Of a DNA stretch of 64,000 nucleotides, positions 8,801 through 16,628 are shown piece after piece (within the stretch, counting starts at the first letter, position 1; each line of letters opens with the position of its first letter). A model generated the notes under the pieces. It saw nothing but the letters and a program-made list of their open reading frames with translations, was not told the origin of the DNA and did not search any database. A program made the position numbers and the translations under genes. This DNA is from Flavobacterium suaedae (GTDB lineage: Bacteria; Bacteroidota; Bacteroidia; Flavobacteriales; Flavobacteriaceae): NCBI RefSeq assembly GCF_014642915.1, contig NZ_BMJE01000003.1, forward strand, positions 372,001-436,000. Direction: 5' to 3'.

Positions 8801-11103
8801 GCTACGAAAGAATACCATACATCGTCATTTGGTGTGCCTGAACAAGAATCTGGTGCAGGTGATTGTAAAGCATTTTGCGTTGAACCTGCTGTTACATTTG
8901 TACATTCTTCATCAGGATTTACTATAAGTGCAACTGCTCCTGTACACTCATCATTTGCAGGTGGTGCAGGTGGTGTTGTTACACATATATTAAAGTTTTG
9001 GCTTGATGTATCGGAATAGCTGTATACTCTTACATAATATGTTTCGCCTACTGTTAAGTTGCCAAATGAAGTGACATCAATATTAGAACATAATACACTC
9101 TCTAAATTATTGCATGTACCGCCTAATATTTGCATATACATATTAGAGCTTGTTCCTAAAACAGCTTCAACATCAGAAAGTGTTACTGTATGGAATTCAC
9201 TTGTTGCAACAAACGAATACCAAACATCATCATTTGACTCTCCCTCACATGGCTCTGCTTCCATTGATTGTGTTGCTCCTAAAGTAGTTCCTTCGGTAGT
9301 ATCAGTACAATCTTCATTAGCACTTACTGTAAGTACAACTGCATTTTCACATTCGTCATTAGCAGGAGCTTCAGGAAGAGTACCAACACATATATTAAAG
9401 TTTTGTCTTGAAGTTGATGAATAGCTATATACTCTTATATAGTATGTTTCGCCTACTGTTAAATTACTAACTATTACACTATTAGGATCGGAACATTTTA
9501 TACTTTCCATATCACCACATGTACCACTTAATACTTGAAAATACATATCACTACTCCAACCATTAACTATAGTTACATCAGTGATACTAACTAAATGAGA
9601 GGTTTTAGTAGCTGTAAAGCTAAACCATACATCGTCATTTGGTGTGCCATTACATTCTCCTGATTCCATAGATTCTGTGGCACTTACTGTAGTGCCGGCA
9701 GTAACATTGTCACAAGAAAGGTCGTTATTTATTGCAAGAGCTATTGCACCTTCACAATCATCGTTTGCTGGTGGTGGAGGGAATGTTCCTACACATATAT
9801 TAAAATTTTGTCTTGAAGAACTGTAGTAGCTATAAACTCTTACATAGTACGTTTCGCCTACTGTTAGGTCTTCTATTTCATCAGATTCAGGATCTGAGCA
9901 TAATAGGCTTTCTTTACTTTCGCAGTTTCCGCTAAATATTTGGAAATACATGTCCGTATCAGAACCTTCAATAGCTTCAACATCTGTTATTGATATTCTG
10001 TGTGTTGTTTGTTCTGCAACGAAAGTAAACCAAACATCATCATCAGGACTTCCATAACAAGGACCCGATCCTTCTGACTGTGTCGCGTTTACCGTAGTAG
10101 CGGCAGTTACATTACCACATGAAAAATCCGGATTTACCGTAAGTGCAATTGCACCGTTACACTCATCATTTACAGGTGGGGCTGGTGGTGTCGTTACACA
10201 AATATTAAAGTCTTGCATTGAAGTTGAAGAATAACTATATACTCTTACATAGTATGTTTCTCCGGCTGCTAAACCTGTAGCTATATTTGTATTTGGGTCT
10301 GAACAAATTATGCTTGACATATCTCCACAAGTACTTGAAAGCACTTGAAAATACATATCAACCGATGAACCAATTACACTTTCAACATCCGATAAAGTTA
10401 TAGTATGTACTACACTAGTAGCTGTAAAACTAAACCATACATCATCATTAGGGTTTCCACTGCAAGGATCTGCTTCCATCGATTGGGTAGCTCCTACGGT
10501 AGTTCCTGCAGTTGTACTTACACAATCTTCACCAGGACTTGGTGTTAGGACAACAGCATTAGTACAATCATCATTTGCAGGACCTTCGGGTATAGTATTC
10601 AAACAAATATCAAATGTTTGTCTTGAACTTGTTCCATAACTATATACTCTTACATAGTATGTTTCTCCTGCTGTAAGACCTGATATTATTCTTGAATTAG
10701 GGTCTGAACAGAAAAGACTAGTCATATCACCACAAGTACCGGATAATACTTGGATATACATATCTGTTGAAGAGCCGGATACTGCTACAATATTAGAGAT
10801 TGTAACTTGGTGGTTTGGTCCTTGTGCAACAAACGAAAACCAAACATCGTCATTGGGAGTTCCTAAGCATGAATCAGCATTTACTGTTGATTCAGTTGCT
10901 TCTGCATTAGTTGCAGAAGTTACAACTCCGCATAATAAATCATTATTCACTGTGAGTGCAATAGCTCCTTCGCAGTCATCATTTGCGGGAGCCTGAGCTA
11001 ATACAGGAAATGATAAAAAGAAAAACAAGGCTAAAATAAAATAAGATGACAATTTTGTCTGTCTTATCCTATTGTAACCACAGCAATAGGTACTTTTTTT
11101 CAT
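5881..11103 (-). CDS. Giant T9SS-secreted repeat protein (probable surface adhesin)
   Basis: A 1740-residue exported protein. A signal peptide at about residues 15-37 ends near VLAQAPAND. Then come eight units of about 135 residues and a ninth, diverged one, each opening with a PANDxC-type motif. Each holds NDDVWFSF, DMYFQVLSGTCG and GETYYVRVYSYSxTSxQNF-type blocks, and resembles pre-peptidase C-terminal / beta-sandwich domains. Next are five Ig-like units (TWYSDAELTTEID, GTTYYVVQTF, ALAITVTV). The last ~75 residues (YYPNPVTDVFTLSA, LSAGSYFVNVST) are a type A T9SS sorting domain. No catalytic domain is visible, so adhesion or a structural surface role is inferred. It is transcribed alone. Confidence 0.85.
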   Translation of the reverse strand: MKKSTYCCGYNRIRQTKLSSYFILALFFFLSFPVLAQAPANDDCEGAIALTVNNDLLCGVVTSATNAEATESTVNADSCLGTPNDDVWFSFVAQGPNHQVTISNIVAVSGSSTDMYIQVLSGTCGDMTSLFCSDPNSRIISGLTAGETYYVRVYSYGTSSRQTFDICLNTIPEGPANDDCTNAVVLTPSPGEDCVSTTAGTTVGATQSMEADPCSGNPNDDVWFSFTATSVVHTITLSDVESVIGSSVDMYFQVLSSTCGDMSSIICSDPNTNIATGLAAGETYYVRVYSYSSTSMQDFNICVTTPPAPPVNDECNGAIALTVNPDFSCGNVTAATTVNATQSEGSGPCYGSPDDDVWFTFVAEQTTHRISITDVEAIEGSDTDMYFQIFSGNCESKESLLCSDPESDEIEDLTVGETYYVRVYSYYSSSRQNFNICVGTFPPPPANDDCEGAIALAINNDLSCDNVTAGTTVSATESMESGECNGTPNDDVWFSFTATKTSHLVSITDVTIVNGWSSDMYFQVLSGTCGDMESIKCSDPNSVIVSNLTVGETYYIRVYSYSSTSRQNFNICVGTLPEAPANDECENAVVLTVSANEDCTDTTEGTTLGATQSMEAEPCEGESNDDVWYSFVATSEFHTVTLSDVEAVLGTSSNMYMQILGGTCNNLESVLCSNIDVTSFGNLTVGETYYVRVYSYSDTSSQNFNICVTTPPAPPANDECTGAVALIVNPDEECTNVTAGSTQNALQSPAPDSCSGTPNDDVWYSFVATGSAHIVTLSDVEAIEGSSTDMYFEVLGGECDNLESILCSDPNSNDVIGLTTGETYYVRVYSYGSTSRQNFNICIGTPPPPPANDECDGATALTVNPDFSCGNVTAGTTVSATESMEAGECNGTPNDDVWFYFVAENTQHRVSITDVDAVEGWSTDMYFQVLSGACGTMESIVCSDFNSNDVTGLTVGETYYVRVYSYSDTSRQNFNICIGTTPPPPANDECENATALTVNTDLSCDNVTAGTTLSATESMEAGECSGTPNDDVWYSFVAQDTRHQITISDVDAVDGSSTDMYFQVLSGTCGTMENLVCSDLNSAEVEDLTVGETYYVRVYSYSDTSRQNFNICIGTLPPPPANDMCADAIELTVGLDFETAAVATTNEGGSHDDSDPLPSCDATGFAAQGADIWFTVTVPPTGEISLETRSNDNSEITDTGLSAYTGTCGDLSLIECDSDDGDGNFSLLELSGLEPGTILYVRTWGYNGTTGQFDIAAYAEPCDVAAPAGDAAQELTLGDTLEDLDVDGDNLTWYSDAELTTEIDATTVAVDGTTYYVTQTEVACVSEALAITVTVTDPCEGVTAPTAEATQELTLGDTLEAIVVTGMDGADYTWYSDVELTTEIDATTVAVDGTTYYVVQTFEDCVSDALAITVTVTDPCEGVTAPTAEATQELTLGDTLEAIVVTGMAGADYTWYSDAELTTEIDVTTEAVDGTTYYVVQTFEDCVSDALAITVTVTDPCEGVTAPTAEATQELTLGDTLEAIVVTGMAGADYTWYSDAELTTEIDATTAAVDGTTYYVVQTFEDCVSDALAITVTVIDPCEGITAPTGDAVQDFTEGQTLADLEVTGDNLTWYSDAELTTEIDATTVLTDEATYYVTQTIGECTSEALAVTVNQVANTDVFGKNNFTYYPNPVTDVFTLSAQEEIKKVTIFNMLGQEVYTNGFQSNTVELDLSQLSAGSYFVNVSTANASKVVKILKN
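6362..7090 (-). repeat. Tandem 243-bp repeats encoding Ig-like units
   Basis: The sequence CACAAGGGTCT recurs with its first G at 6362, 6605, 6848 and 7091, an exact 243-bp (81-codon) period. The three full units in between are nearly identical at DNA level. The flanking Ig-like units are shorter and more diverged. Confidence 0.9.
7733..10990 (-). repeat. Tandem 405-bp repeats encoding 135-residue domains
   Basis: The codons for the PANDxC opening recur at 7733, 8138, 8543, 8948, 9353, 9758, 10163, 10568 and 10976. Every spacing is exactly 405 bp except the last (5'-most in the gene), which is 408. Units 7 and 8 (8138-8950) share long identical stretches, whereas others are more diverged. 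Confidence 0.9.
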
Positions 11104-11262
11104 AAATTATTAAATAGAGGTTATTATTTTTCATAAAAGTAACCACTAAACGATGAAATTACAACATACCTCAAAATTTTTGTTACAAAACCAACAAAAC
11201 ACAAAAATAATAACAGCTCTGATTAACATAAGTGTTTTAATAAAAAAAAGATATTTAACAAT

Positions 11263-11292
11263 AACTTAAAAATAAAATATGATTTTTAAGTT
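11263..11292. repeat. AT-rich inverted repeat between porin and giant-protein genes
   Basis: The perfect 11-base arms AACTTAAAAAT / ATTTTTAAGTT flank an eight-base loop. A third copy of GATTTTTAAGT overlaps the porin stop codon at 11318. It could be a weak terminator for the porin gene or an operator. The rest of the 219-base gap (11104-11322) shows nothing else convincing. Confidence 0.4.
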
Positions 11293-11322
11293 AATTATTA
11301 ACTAAAGAAATAAAAGTGATTT

Positions 11323-13302
11323 TTAAGTAAAAAACACCCATATAACCCCCAATCTAAACGTAAAGTCGCGATATGGATAATTAGGAGCTGAATAGTAATC
11401 GGCTGTATTAGTGAACATAGTATTAAAATGTTCTGCTTTTATAAATACTCTAAACTGATCTATTTTGGCGTTAATAAAGAAATCCATTAAAGGGTAGCCT
11501 CCTATTTTTCTATTATTTTGTATATAAAACTCACCTACCAACGGATTATAATTATTAGCATAATAATCTGTAAAATAGTTTAAGGTGAAACCTGTCTGTA
11601 GATATAATGCCTTTTTAAAGAAATAGTCCGAATAATAAAGCGTGTTACGAGTAACAAGCTGAGGCACATTTAATATATTAGAACCTTGTTCAACATTTTG
11701 ATATAGTACTGTATTATCGAGTGCAAAATTCCAGTATTTGAATTCTTTCCTTGCCTTTACAGAGAAATAGTTTATAGTACCATCATATTGCTTTGGCTCT
11801 ACTTTTAATAAACTTTCTACACTATATTCATTTACTTCACCTGATGTGTTAGAAAAATATAAAAGGTCATTAAGAACTGTATACTTAGCAGAAAGTGCAA
11901 GCCACTGGGTGTTCGCCTCTATTTCAAAATTATTTATTTTCTCATTCTTTAAATCTTCCTCATACCAGTTATAATCAATAAAATCACTTTGATATAGTCT
12001 ATAATTCAAATCCGGTAACTTATTCATCTTTTGATATCGGAATGAAAATTGATTTTTATTGTTAAGTTTATACTTAGCCGAAACATCAATATTAGCTAAA
12101 GACTGGTTTGTAATAGAGTTTGAAAGAAGTGCTTTTGCTCTCCATTTACCTATTTCATAAGTATAACTGACCCCATATGTATTTATCCGGTCACTTAAAG
12201 AGTTTGGTATTTTTATATCTCCTACACTATCAAGAACAACTCTATTATAATAATAATTGTAATTGTAGTCTTCTAAATAAAACTCTAAATCGCCTATATT
12301 TTTATTTGAATAAGCTACCCCTACCTTATTATACATTTTATTATATCGGGTTTTATCACGTACTGATGACGTTGTATAAGCATCACCAAAATACTCCGTT
12401 ATTGTAGGTTGGTTATATTCAAAAAATTTATTCTCATAAGTAAATCTATGTTTAATAACTAAGTTATTTACCGCCTCCTTTTTTAATTTAAAAGAGTGAT
12501 CAATAAAATATCTGTTACCTTTTAATATCGATTTAGCATCATTTAAAAAAACTTCAAGCCTGCCTCTTTCGTCATAAGGACTCACGCCACTTTCGAAATT
12601 TTGAAGATTAACTATCCCTCCATTTTCTCCGTTAGAAAAGTCCTGACCTGTAAAATGAAGTTTTAATTTATATCTTCTATCGGTCGTATTATAGCTTGTA
12701 ATAAATCTGAAATTCCCATTACTGGTAATTGAATTAATATATTTCCCTACCGAGCGAATACCTTTATAACCTATTGCAAAACTTAAATTTTTGGAAGTAT
12801 TTACAGCAATAGATGCATCTAATATTTGCCCTTGTTCCAGTACTGATTTATAAAATAAGTCTGTATAAGGTGTAGCAACATTATAATATTTAATATCCTC
12901 TACTTCTATATATGGGAAGTGTTTAGCTTTAAAGCCAAACTCGGGGAAAGGATTATAATCAGTTAAGCCATAATCCAAAGTATTATATGTATGACCTATA
13001 TTATTAAAAGGCAGAAGACCAAATAAATCTTTACGCAAATAGTTAGCTTTATAATGCTGCGATATAGTTAGTGATGTATCAACATAAGTAGTATCTCTGT
13101 CAATACTTATTATTTTATACATATCAATTGTAGCAATACTGTCAGAAACTTTAGTGGAAGATTGATTACTTACAGAACTACTCCTTTTAGATGAATACTG
13201 ATTTAATGTAGACTTGTTTGAATTACTTTTTTTCAGAACCTGAGCAAATGTAAAAAGCGGAACAAAACAAATTAATAGTATATAAACAATTTTCTTATGC
13301 AT
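11323..13302 (-). CDS. Putative outer-membrane porin (Porin_10-like)
   Basis: A predicted outer-membrane beta-barrel of about 659 residues. From the ATG at 13302 it starts MHKKIVYILLICFVPLFTFAQ, a good signal peptide. The in-frame ATG at 13326 would add eight residues in front of it and lies on top of a -7 promoter element, so I prefer 13302. The body is rich in Tyr, Asn and alternating beta-strand patterns (AIGYKGIRSVGKY, FRFITSYNTTDRRYKLKLHF). It ends in a strand with a terminal aromatic (FRLGVIWVFFT), usual for barrels. It resembles the Bacteroidota putative porin family. The cargo is unknown. The neighbouring SusCD genes end 78 bases further on and have their own terminator, so it is probably separate. 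Confidence 0.7.
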   Translation of the reverse strand: MHKKIVYILLICFVPLFTFAQVLKKSNSNKSTLNQYSSKRSSSVSNQSSTKVSDSIATIDMYKIISIDRDTTYVDTSLTISQHYKANYLRKDLFGLLPFNNIGHTYNTLDYGLTDYNPFPEFGFKAKHFPYIEVEDIKYYNVATPYTDLFYKSVLEQGQILDASIAVNTSKNLSFAIGYKGIRSVGKYINSITSNGNFRFITSYNTTDRRYKLKLHFTGQDFSNGENGGIVNLQNFESGVSPYDERGRLEVFLNDAKSILKGNRYFIDHSFKLKKEAVNNLVIKHRFTYENKFFEYNQPTITEYFGDAYTTSSVRDKTRYNKMYNKVGVAYSNKNIGDLEFYLEDYNYNYYYNRVVLDSVGDIKIPNSLSDRINTYGVSYTYEIGKWRAKALLSNSITNQSLANIDVSAKYKLNNKNQFSFRYQKMNKLPDLNYRLYQSDFIDYNWYEEDLKNEKINNFEIEANTQWLALSAKYTVLNDLLYFSNTSGEVNEYSVESLLKVEPKQYDGTINYFSVKARKEFKYWNFALDNTVLYQNVEQGSNILNVPQLVTRNTLYYSDYFFKKALYLQTGFTLNYFTDYYANNYNPLVGEFYIQNNRKIGGYPLMDFFINAKIDQFRVFIKAEHFNTMFTNTADYYSAPNYPYRDFTFRLGVIWVFFT

Positions 13303-13323
13303 ATAAAGCTGTATAATAATTGA

Positions 13324-13331
13324 CAAAGATA
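13324..13331 (-). promoter_or_regulatory. -7 promoter element TATCTTTG of the porin gene
   Basis: The minus-strand TATCTTTG matches TAnnTTTG, 22 bases upstream of the ATG at 13302. This supports the shorter start for the porin. Confidence 0.5.
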
Positions 13332-13357
13332 ATTTTTAAAAACAACAAAGCATAAAA

Positions 13358-13380
13358 AAAACCCGCTAAGAGCGGGTTTT
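13358..13380 (-). terminator. Terminator of the SusCD operon
   Basis: The stem AAAACCCGCT / AGCGGGTTTT has a three-base loop and a minus-strand T run. It lies past the stop of the last lipoprotein gene of the SusC-SusD operon. Confidence 0.85.
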
Positions 13381-13403
13381 CTATATATAATAATCTGCAT
13401 AAA

Positions 13404-14249
13404 TTATTGTCTAACCAATACAACATCTATTGGGTTAACAGCACTAGCTAAATTAGCACCAAAGCGGAAAGTATAGTTTATACTTAAATCACCCGGACAA
13501 GCAGTATATTCACCAGAATTTCCTTCGAAATATAGTGGACCTACACTTTCGTTGTCAAATGCATAGTTATCAATAGCATCAGGGAAACTTAATGTACCGT
13601 CAGCATTTACAAAGGCACGAACAGTAGAATTCTCAAGAGCATCATCCAAGTCAGCAGCATAAAAATACCCTAAACCAGTAATCAAAATCTCATCGTCTGC
13701 TGATCCAGGAAGGATAGTTGATGTATGAGTTTCTTGATCTCCACCAACTGTTTCAATAACATCGTAGTTACCAAGTAATAAATCCCTTGTATCAACATTT
13801 AACCTAACTGTTACTTTTTGTTCAACAGTACTCTCAGGAGCACCTATTTCAACACTGTTATTACTAGTACCTGTAAATACTACATCAAAAGCTACAGTAG
13901 AAGTTAAACCTGCCGGATAAGCAACTGTAATATTACCTTCAAGAGAACCAGCAGGAACCATAGCCTCAACAGTAGCAACATCAGAACTGCCTTCAATTTC
14001 AGTTATTGAATATTGAACATTAAGTCCATTTTTATTTACATAAGCATTAAGTAAGAAAGGTATAGAAACCTCACCTGCTTCTTCTGCACATCCAACAGGT
14101 ATGTTTACTGTCATACCAGGGTTACTAAAATACACATAACCAGCTTCGGGATCTGCATGAAATTTGCCTTCGTTCGGATTGTTATCTCCACTACAACCTA
14201 CTAAAGATAGAGTTGCAAGAGCTAATAAACTATAAAATATTTTTTTCAT
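13404..14249 (-). CDS. SusCD-operon lipoprotein 2
   Basis: A 281-residue lipoprotein: the signal MKKIFYSLLALATLSLVGCSGD has a lipobox Cys at residue 19. The mature part is acidic and beta-rich (VTVRLNVDTRDLLLGNYDVI, YTACPGDLSINYTFRFGANL), with no motif I can tie to an enzyme. It is the last gene of the four-gene SusC-SusD operon, 25 bp after lipoprotein 1. Both share a layout of a calx-beta-like N-terminal half and a C-terminal half starting with a short LLGNYD/FLGTYT segment. By position it should be a surface-exposed glycan- or peptide-binding accessory protein. That role is inference. Confidence 0.6.
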   Translation of the reverse strand: MKKIFYSLLALATLSLVGCSGDNNPNEGKFHADPEAGYVYFSNPGMTVNIPVGCAEEAGEVSIPFLLNAYVNKNGLNVQYSITEIEGSSDVATVEAMVPAGSLEGNITVAYPAGLTSTVAFDVVFTGTSNNSVEIGAPESTVEQKVTVRLNVDTRDLLLGNYDVIETVGGDQETHTSTILPGSADDEILITGLGYFYAADLDDALENSTVRAFVNADGTLSFPDAIDNYAFDNESVGPLYFEGNSGEYTACPGDLSINYTFRFGANLASAVNPIDVVLVRQ

Positions 14250-14274
14250 AAATATATCTTTTTAAAATTTACTA

Positions 14275-15120
14275 CTACTCCACTTTAGTGAAAGTAAGAA
14301 CAGTATTTGCAGGAGAGCCGCAATCAGATTGAGAGTCTTCTATAAAAGTTAATTCAAAATAAGAATCATCATTTGTATCGTAAGCTGATCTGTCAGCTAA
14401 TTCTGCAGGAGCATGAACTAATGATTTAGTATCATCCTCAACATCACACGTTACATTTGTATCAATAGATTGACCTAAGTTTAGGAAGTTACAAGCAAAT
14501 GCAAGAGTTACTTGTTGATTACCGCCATAACCAGGGTATACAGTAGCATTAAACACTCTCTCATATTGACTATCTCCCTCAACAAGAGTAACTTCTCCTG
14601 CTTCAAAAGCAGAAATACCTAAAGGTTCAGAAGCTACCTGTATAGTATAAGTACCTAAAAAGTCAGCTTGTAAAGGACACACCTCATATATGTTAATAGT
14701 TGTTGTATCATTATCCATATACTCATTGTCACTAAGGTTAGTAACAGTTAAAGTAAATCTTTTTACAACTTCATCAACAAGACCATTATCAACACCTGGT
14801 ATTGTGAAAGAACCTTGATACTCTCCTGCAGGTATTGTTACTGAAGCAGGAACAGTAAATGTTTCAGGGTTTGCAGGTGAAGCCTCAGGGAAACCAACCT
14901 CTATATTATAAACTCTATCTACATCAGAAACTGTACTCGAGTTAAATACAACTTTAACTTCTCCCGTTTGATTCTGAACTACAGGTAAAAGGTATACTGA
15001 TCTTGAAAAACTAAGAAAAGTATCGTTTTGCCCTATATTACCATTGTATATAGTAGGCTCAACATCATCACACGAAGCAAAAAGAAGTGCTACCGCTAAT
15101 AGTTTAAAAATAGTTTTCAT
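14275..15120 (-). CDS. SusCD-operon lipoprotein 1
   Basis: A lipoprotein of about 281 residues starting at the ATG at 15120 (MKTIFKLLAVALLFASCDD, lipobox Cys). An in-frame ATG two codons earlier is less likely. Residues about 30-150 look like a calx-beta / Ig-type sandwich (VPASVTIPAGEYQGSFTIPG, RFTLTVTNLSDNEY). The second half begins FLGTYTIQVASEP and ends LTFTKVE. No catalytic motif is seen. It lies five bases after susD and 25 before lipoprotein 2, so it is certainly in the operon. It is probably a surface ligand-binding partner of the SusC-SusD complex. Confidence 0.6.
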   Translation of the reverse strand: MKTIFKLLAVALLFASCDDVEPTIYNGNIGQNDTFLSFSRSVYLLPVVQNQTGEVKVVFNSSTVSDVDRVYNIEVGFPEASPANPETFTVPASVTIPAGEYQGSFTIPGVDNGLVDEVVKRFTLTVTNLSDNEYMDNDTTTINIYEVCPLQADFLGTYTIQVASEPLGISAFEAGEVTLVEGDSQYERVFNATVYPGYGGNQQVTLAFACNFLNLGQSIDTNVTCDVEDDTKSLVHAPAELADRSAYDTNDDSYFELTFIEDSQSDCGSPANTVLTFTKVE

Positions 15121-15131
15121 AAGCATTTTTT

Positions 15132-16622
15132 TTAATTATAATTCGGGTTTTGCTCTATACCAGGGTTAGCATTAATTTCAACAGTAGGTATAGGCAATGT
15201 AAATCTATAGTCACCTGCTGGTAAATTACATGGAGCAGAGAATGATGCACAATCTCTATCATCACGATCAATTCCTTCTCCTATGTCAGCACCAAGTCTT
15301 TTAAGGTCTAAATATCTGTGTCCTTCAAAACAAAGCTCTCTTCTTCTTTCTAGTAAGATATCTGCTAATGCTGCATTTAGTGAACCATAAGAAACAGAAG
15401 GTGCATTACCTTGATATCTCGAGTCTCTTAATGTTTCAATTGTAGCTGCAGCTTCAGTAAGCATACCTGCACGAGCCTGAACTTCAGCACGGATTAATAG
15501 CATTTCTGCCCATCTTATCCATTTTACATCATTTACCTGAACACCAAATGAACCACCAGGATACTTACCTATAAGTAATATATCGCCAGGAGAAGTTGTT
15601 TCACCATCTTCTTCATTAAAAACAACAGATGTTCTTAAATCATTTGCCTCAAAGCTATCATATAAATCATATGAAGCTTCAAAGAACGGGCTTCCATCTA
15701 TTTCTGCACTGTTCGCATAGAATAGAGCAACAACTCCGTTATCACCATCTTTTCTTGCTAACGTCCATATATTCTCTTCAGTCGTAGTATCATCGTTATA
15801 CATAGCTTGATAGGTACCGGTTTCAGTATCTGATAAAGTATAATTATCTTCTATAGCATCAACATAAGTACCTGCAGAAGTATAATCTCCTTGAAATAAA
15901 GCTACTCTAGCCTGAAGAGCTTTTATAACGTCCCCATTTATATAGTATGCGTTAAAAGGAGAGGCTACATCTTTAGCATAAAAATCACCCACTAAATCAG
16001 CTGCTTCATTTAAATCATTATTAATAAACTCAAATGACTCGCCAACTGTATTTCTAGGGAATACATCTGTTACTTCAGGAACAAAGTCTAAAAGTATTAT
16101 AGACGGAGCACTAGGATCTTCATAATTTACTGTGAAATATTGAAGAAGTTCAAAGTGACCTATCGCTCTTAACGCAAGTGCCTGAGCTTTTATTTGATTT
16201 GCAGTTTCAATATCTGGACCACTTTCTAATGTAGGGAATATCCTGTCCCATGCTTTTAAAAGTCTGTTAGAATAATTAATTAACGCATATCTGTTAGACC
16301 ATAATGTTGCAGGGAACTGGCTACCAGGCTGAAGAATAAAGTTATATACCTGATTACCTTGACCACTACTGCTAAGACCTCTTTTAATGTTATCAGTAAA
16401 AAGATCATTAAACAATATGACATCCCCAGTACCATTAGAACCAGCATCAGGAACATAAGCAGCATACACCCCATTTAAACCTGTCTGTAAATCTGCAACA
16501 GTTTGGTATGCATTTTCCTCAGTCAGCTCATTTTCTTGGTTAATATCTATTGCATCATCACAAGAAACAGCTCCTACAAATAAAGCAAGTAAACTAAATT
16601 TAAATATTTTTTTCATTTTCAT
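15132..16622 (-). CDS. SusD/RagB family nutrient-binding lipoprotein
   Basis: A 496-residue surface lipoprotein of the SusD/RagB family, which lids the SusC barrel and captures substrate. A lipobox Cys ends the signal (ALFVGAVSC). Then come the family's N-terminal ENAYQTVADLQTGLNGVYAA, TPR-like helices (QALALRAIGHFELLQYF) and the typical C-terminal block (EMLLIRAEVQARAG, LLERRRELCFEGHRYLDLKR, NPGIEQNPNYN). The start could also be the ATG two codons later. It lies six bases after susC. The substrate cannot be read from the sequence, and no glycoside hydrolase accompanies the pair. Confidence 0.92.
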   Translation of the reverse strand: MKMKKIFKFSLLALFVGAVSCDDAIDINQENELTEENAYQTVADLQTGLNGVYAAYVPDAGSNGTGDVILFNDLFTDNIKRGLSSSGQGNQVYNFILQPGSQFPATLWSNRYALINYSNRLLKAWDRIFPTLESGPDIETANQIKAQALALRAIGHFELLQYFTVNYEDPSAPSIILLDFVPEVTDVFPRNTVGESFEFINNDLNEAADLVGDFYAKDVASPFNAYYINGDVIKALQARVALFQGDYTSAGTYVDAIEDNYTLSDTETGTYQAMYNDDTTTEENIWTLARKDGDNGVVALFYANSAEIDGSPFFEASYDLYDSFEANDLRTSVVFNEEDGETTSPGDILLIGKYPGGSFGVQVNDVKWIRWAEMLLIRAEVQARAGMLTEAAATIETLRDSRYQGNAPSVSYGSLNAALADILLERRRELCFEGHRYLDLKRLGADIGEGIDRDDRDCASFSAPCNLPAGDYRFTLPIPTVEINANPGIEQNPNYN

Positions 16623-16628
16623 TTTTTT

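Noticed and set aside
6362..10990. A CRISPR-like array
   Set aside because: The repeats are long (243 and 405 bp), in frame and translated into protein domains. There are no short repeats with spacers anywhere in the window.
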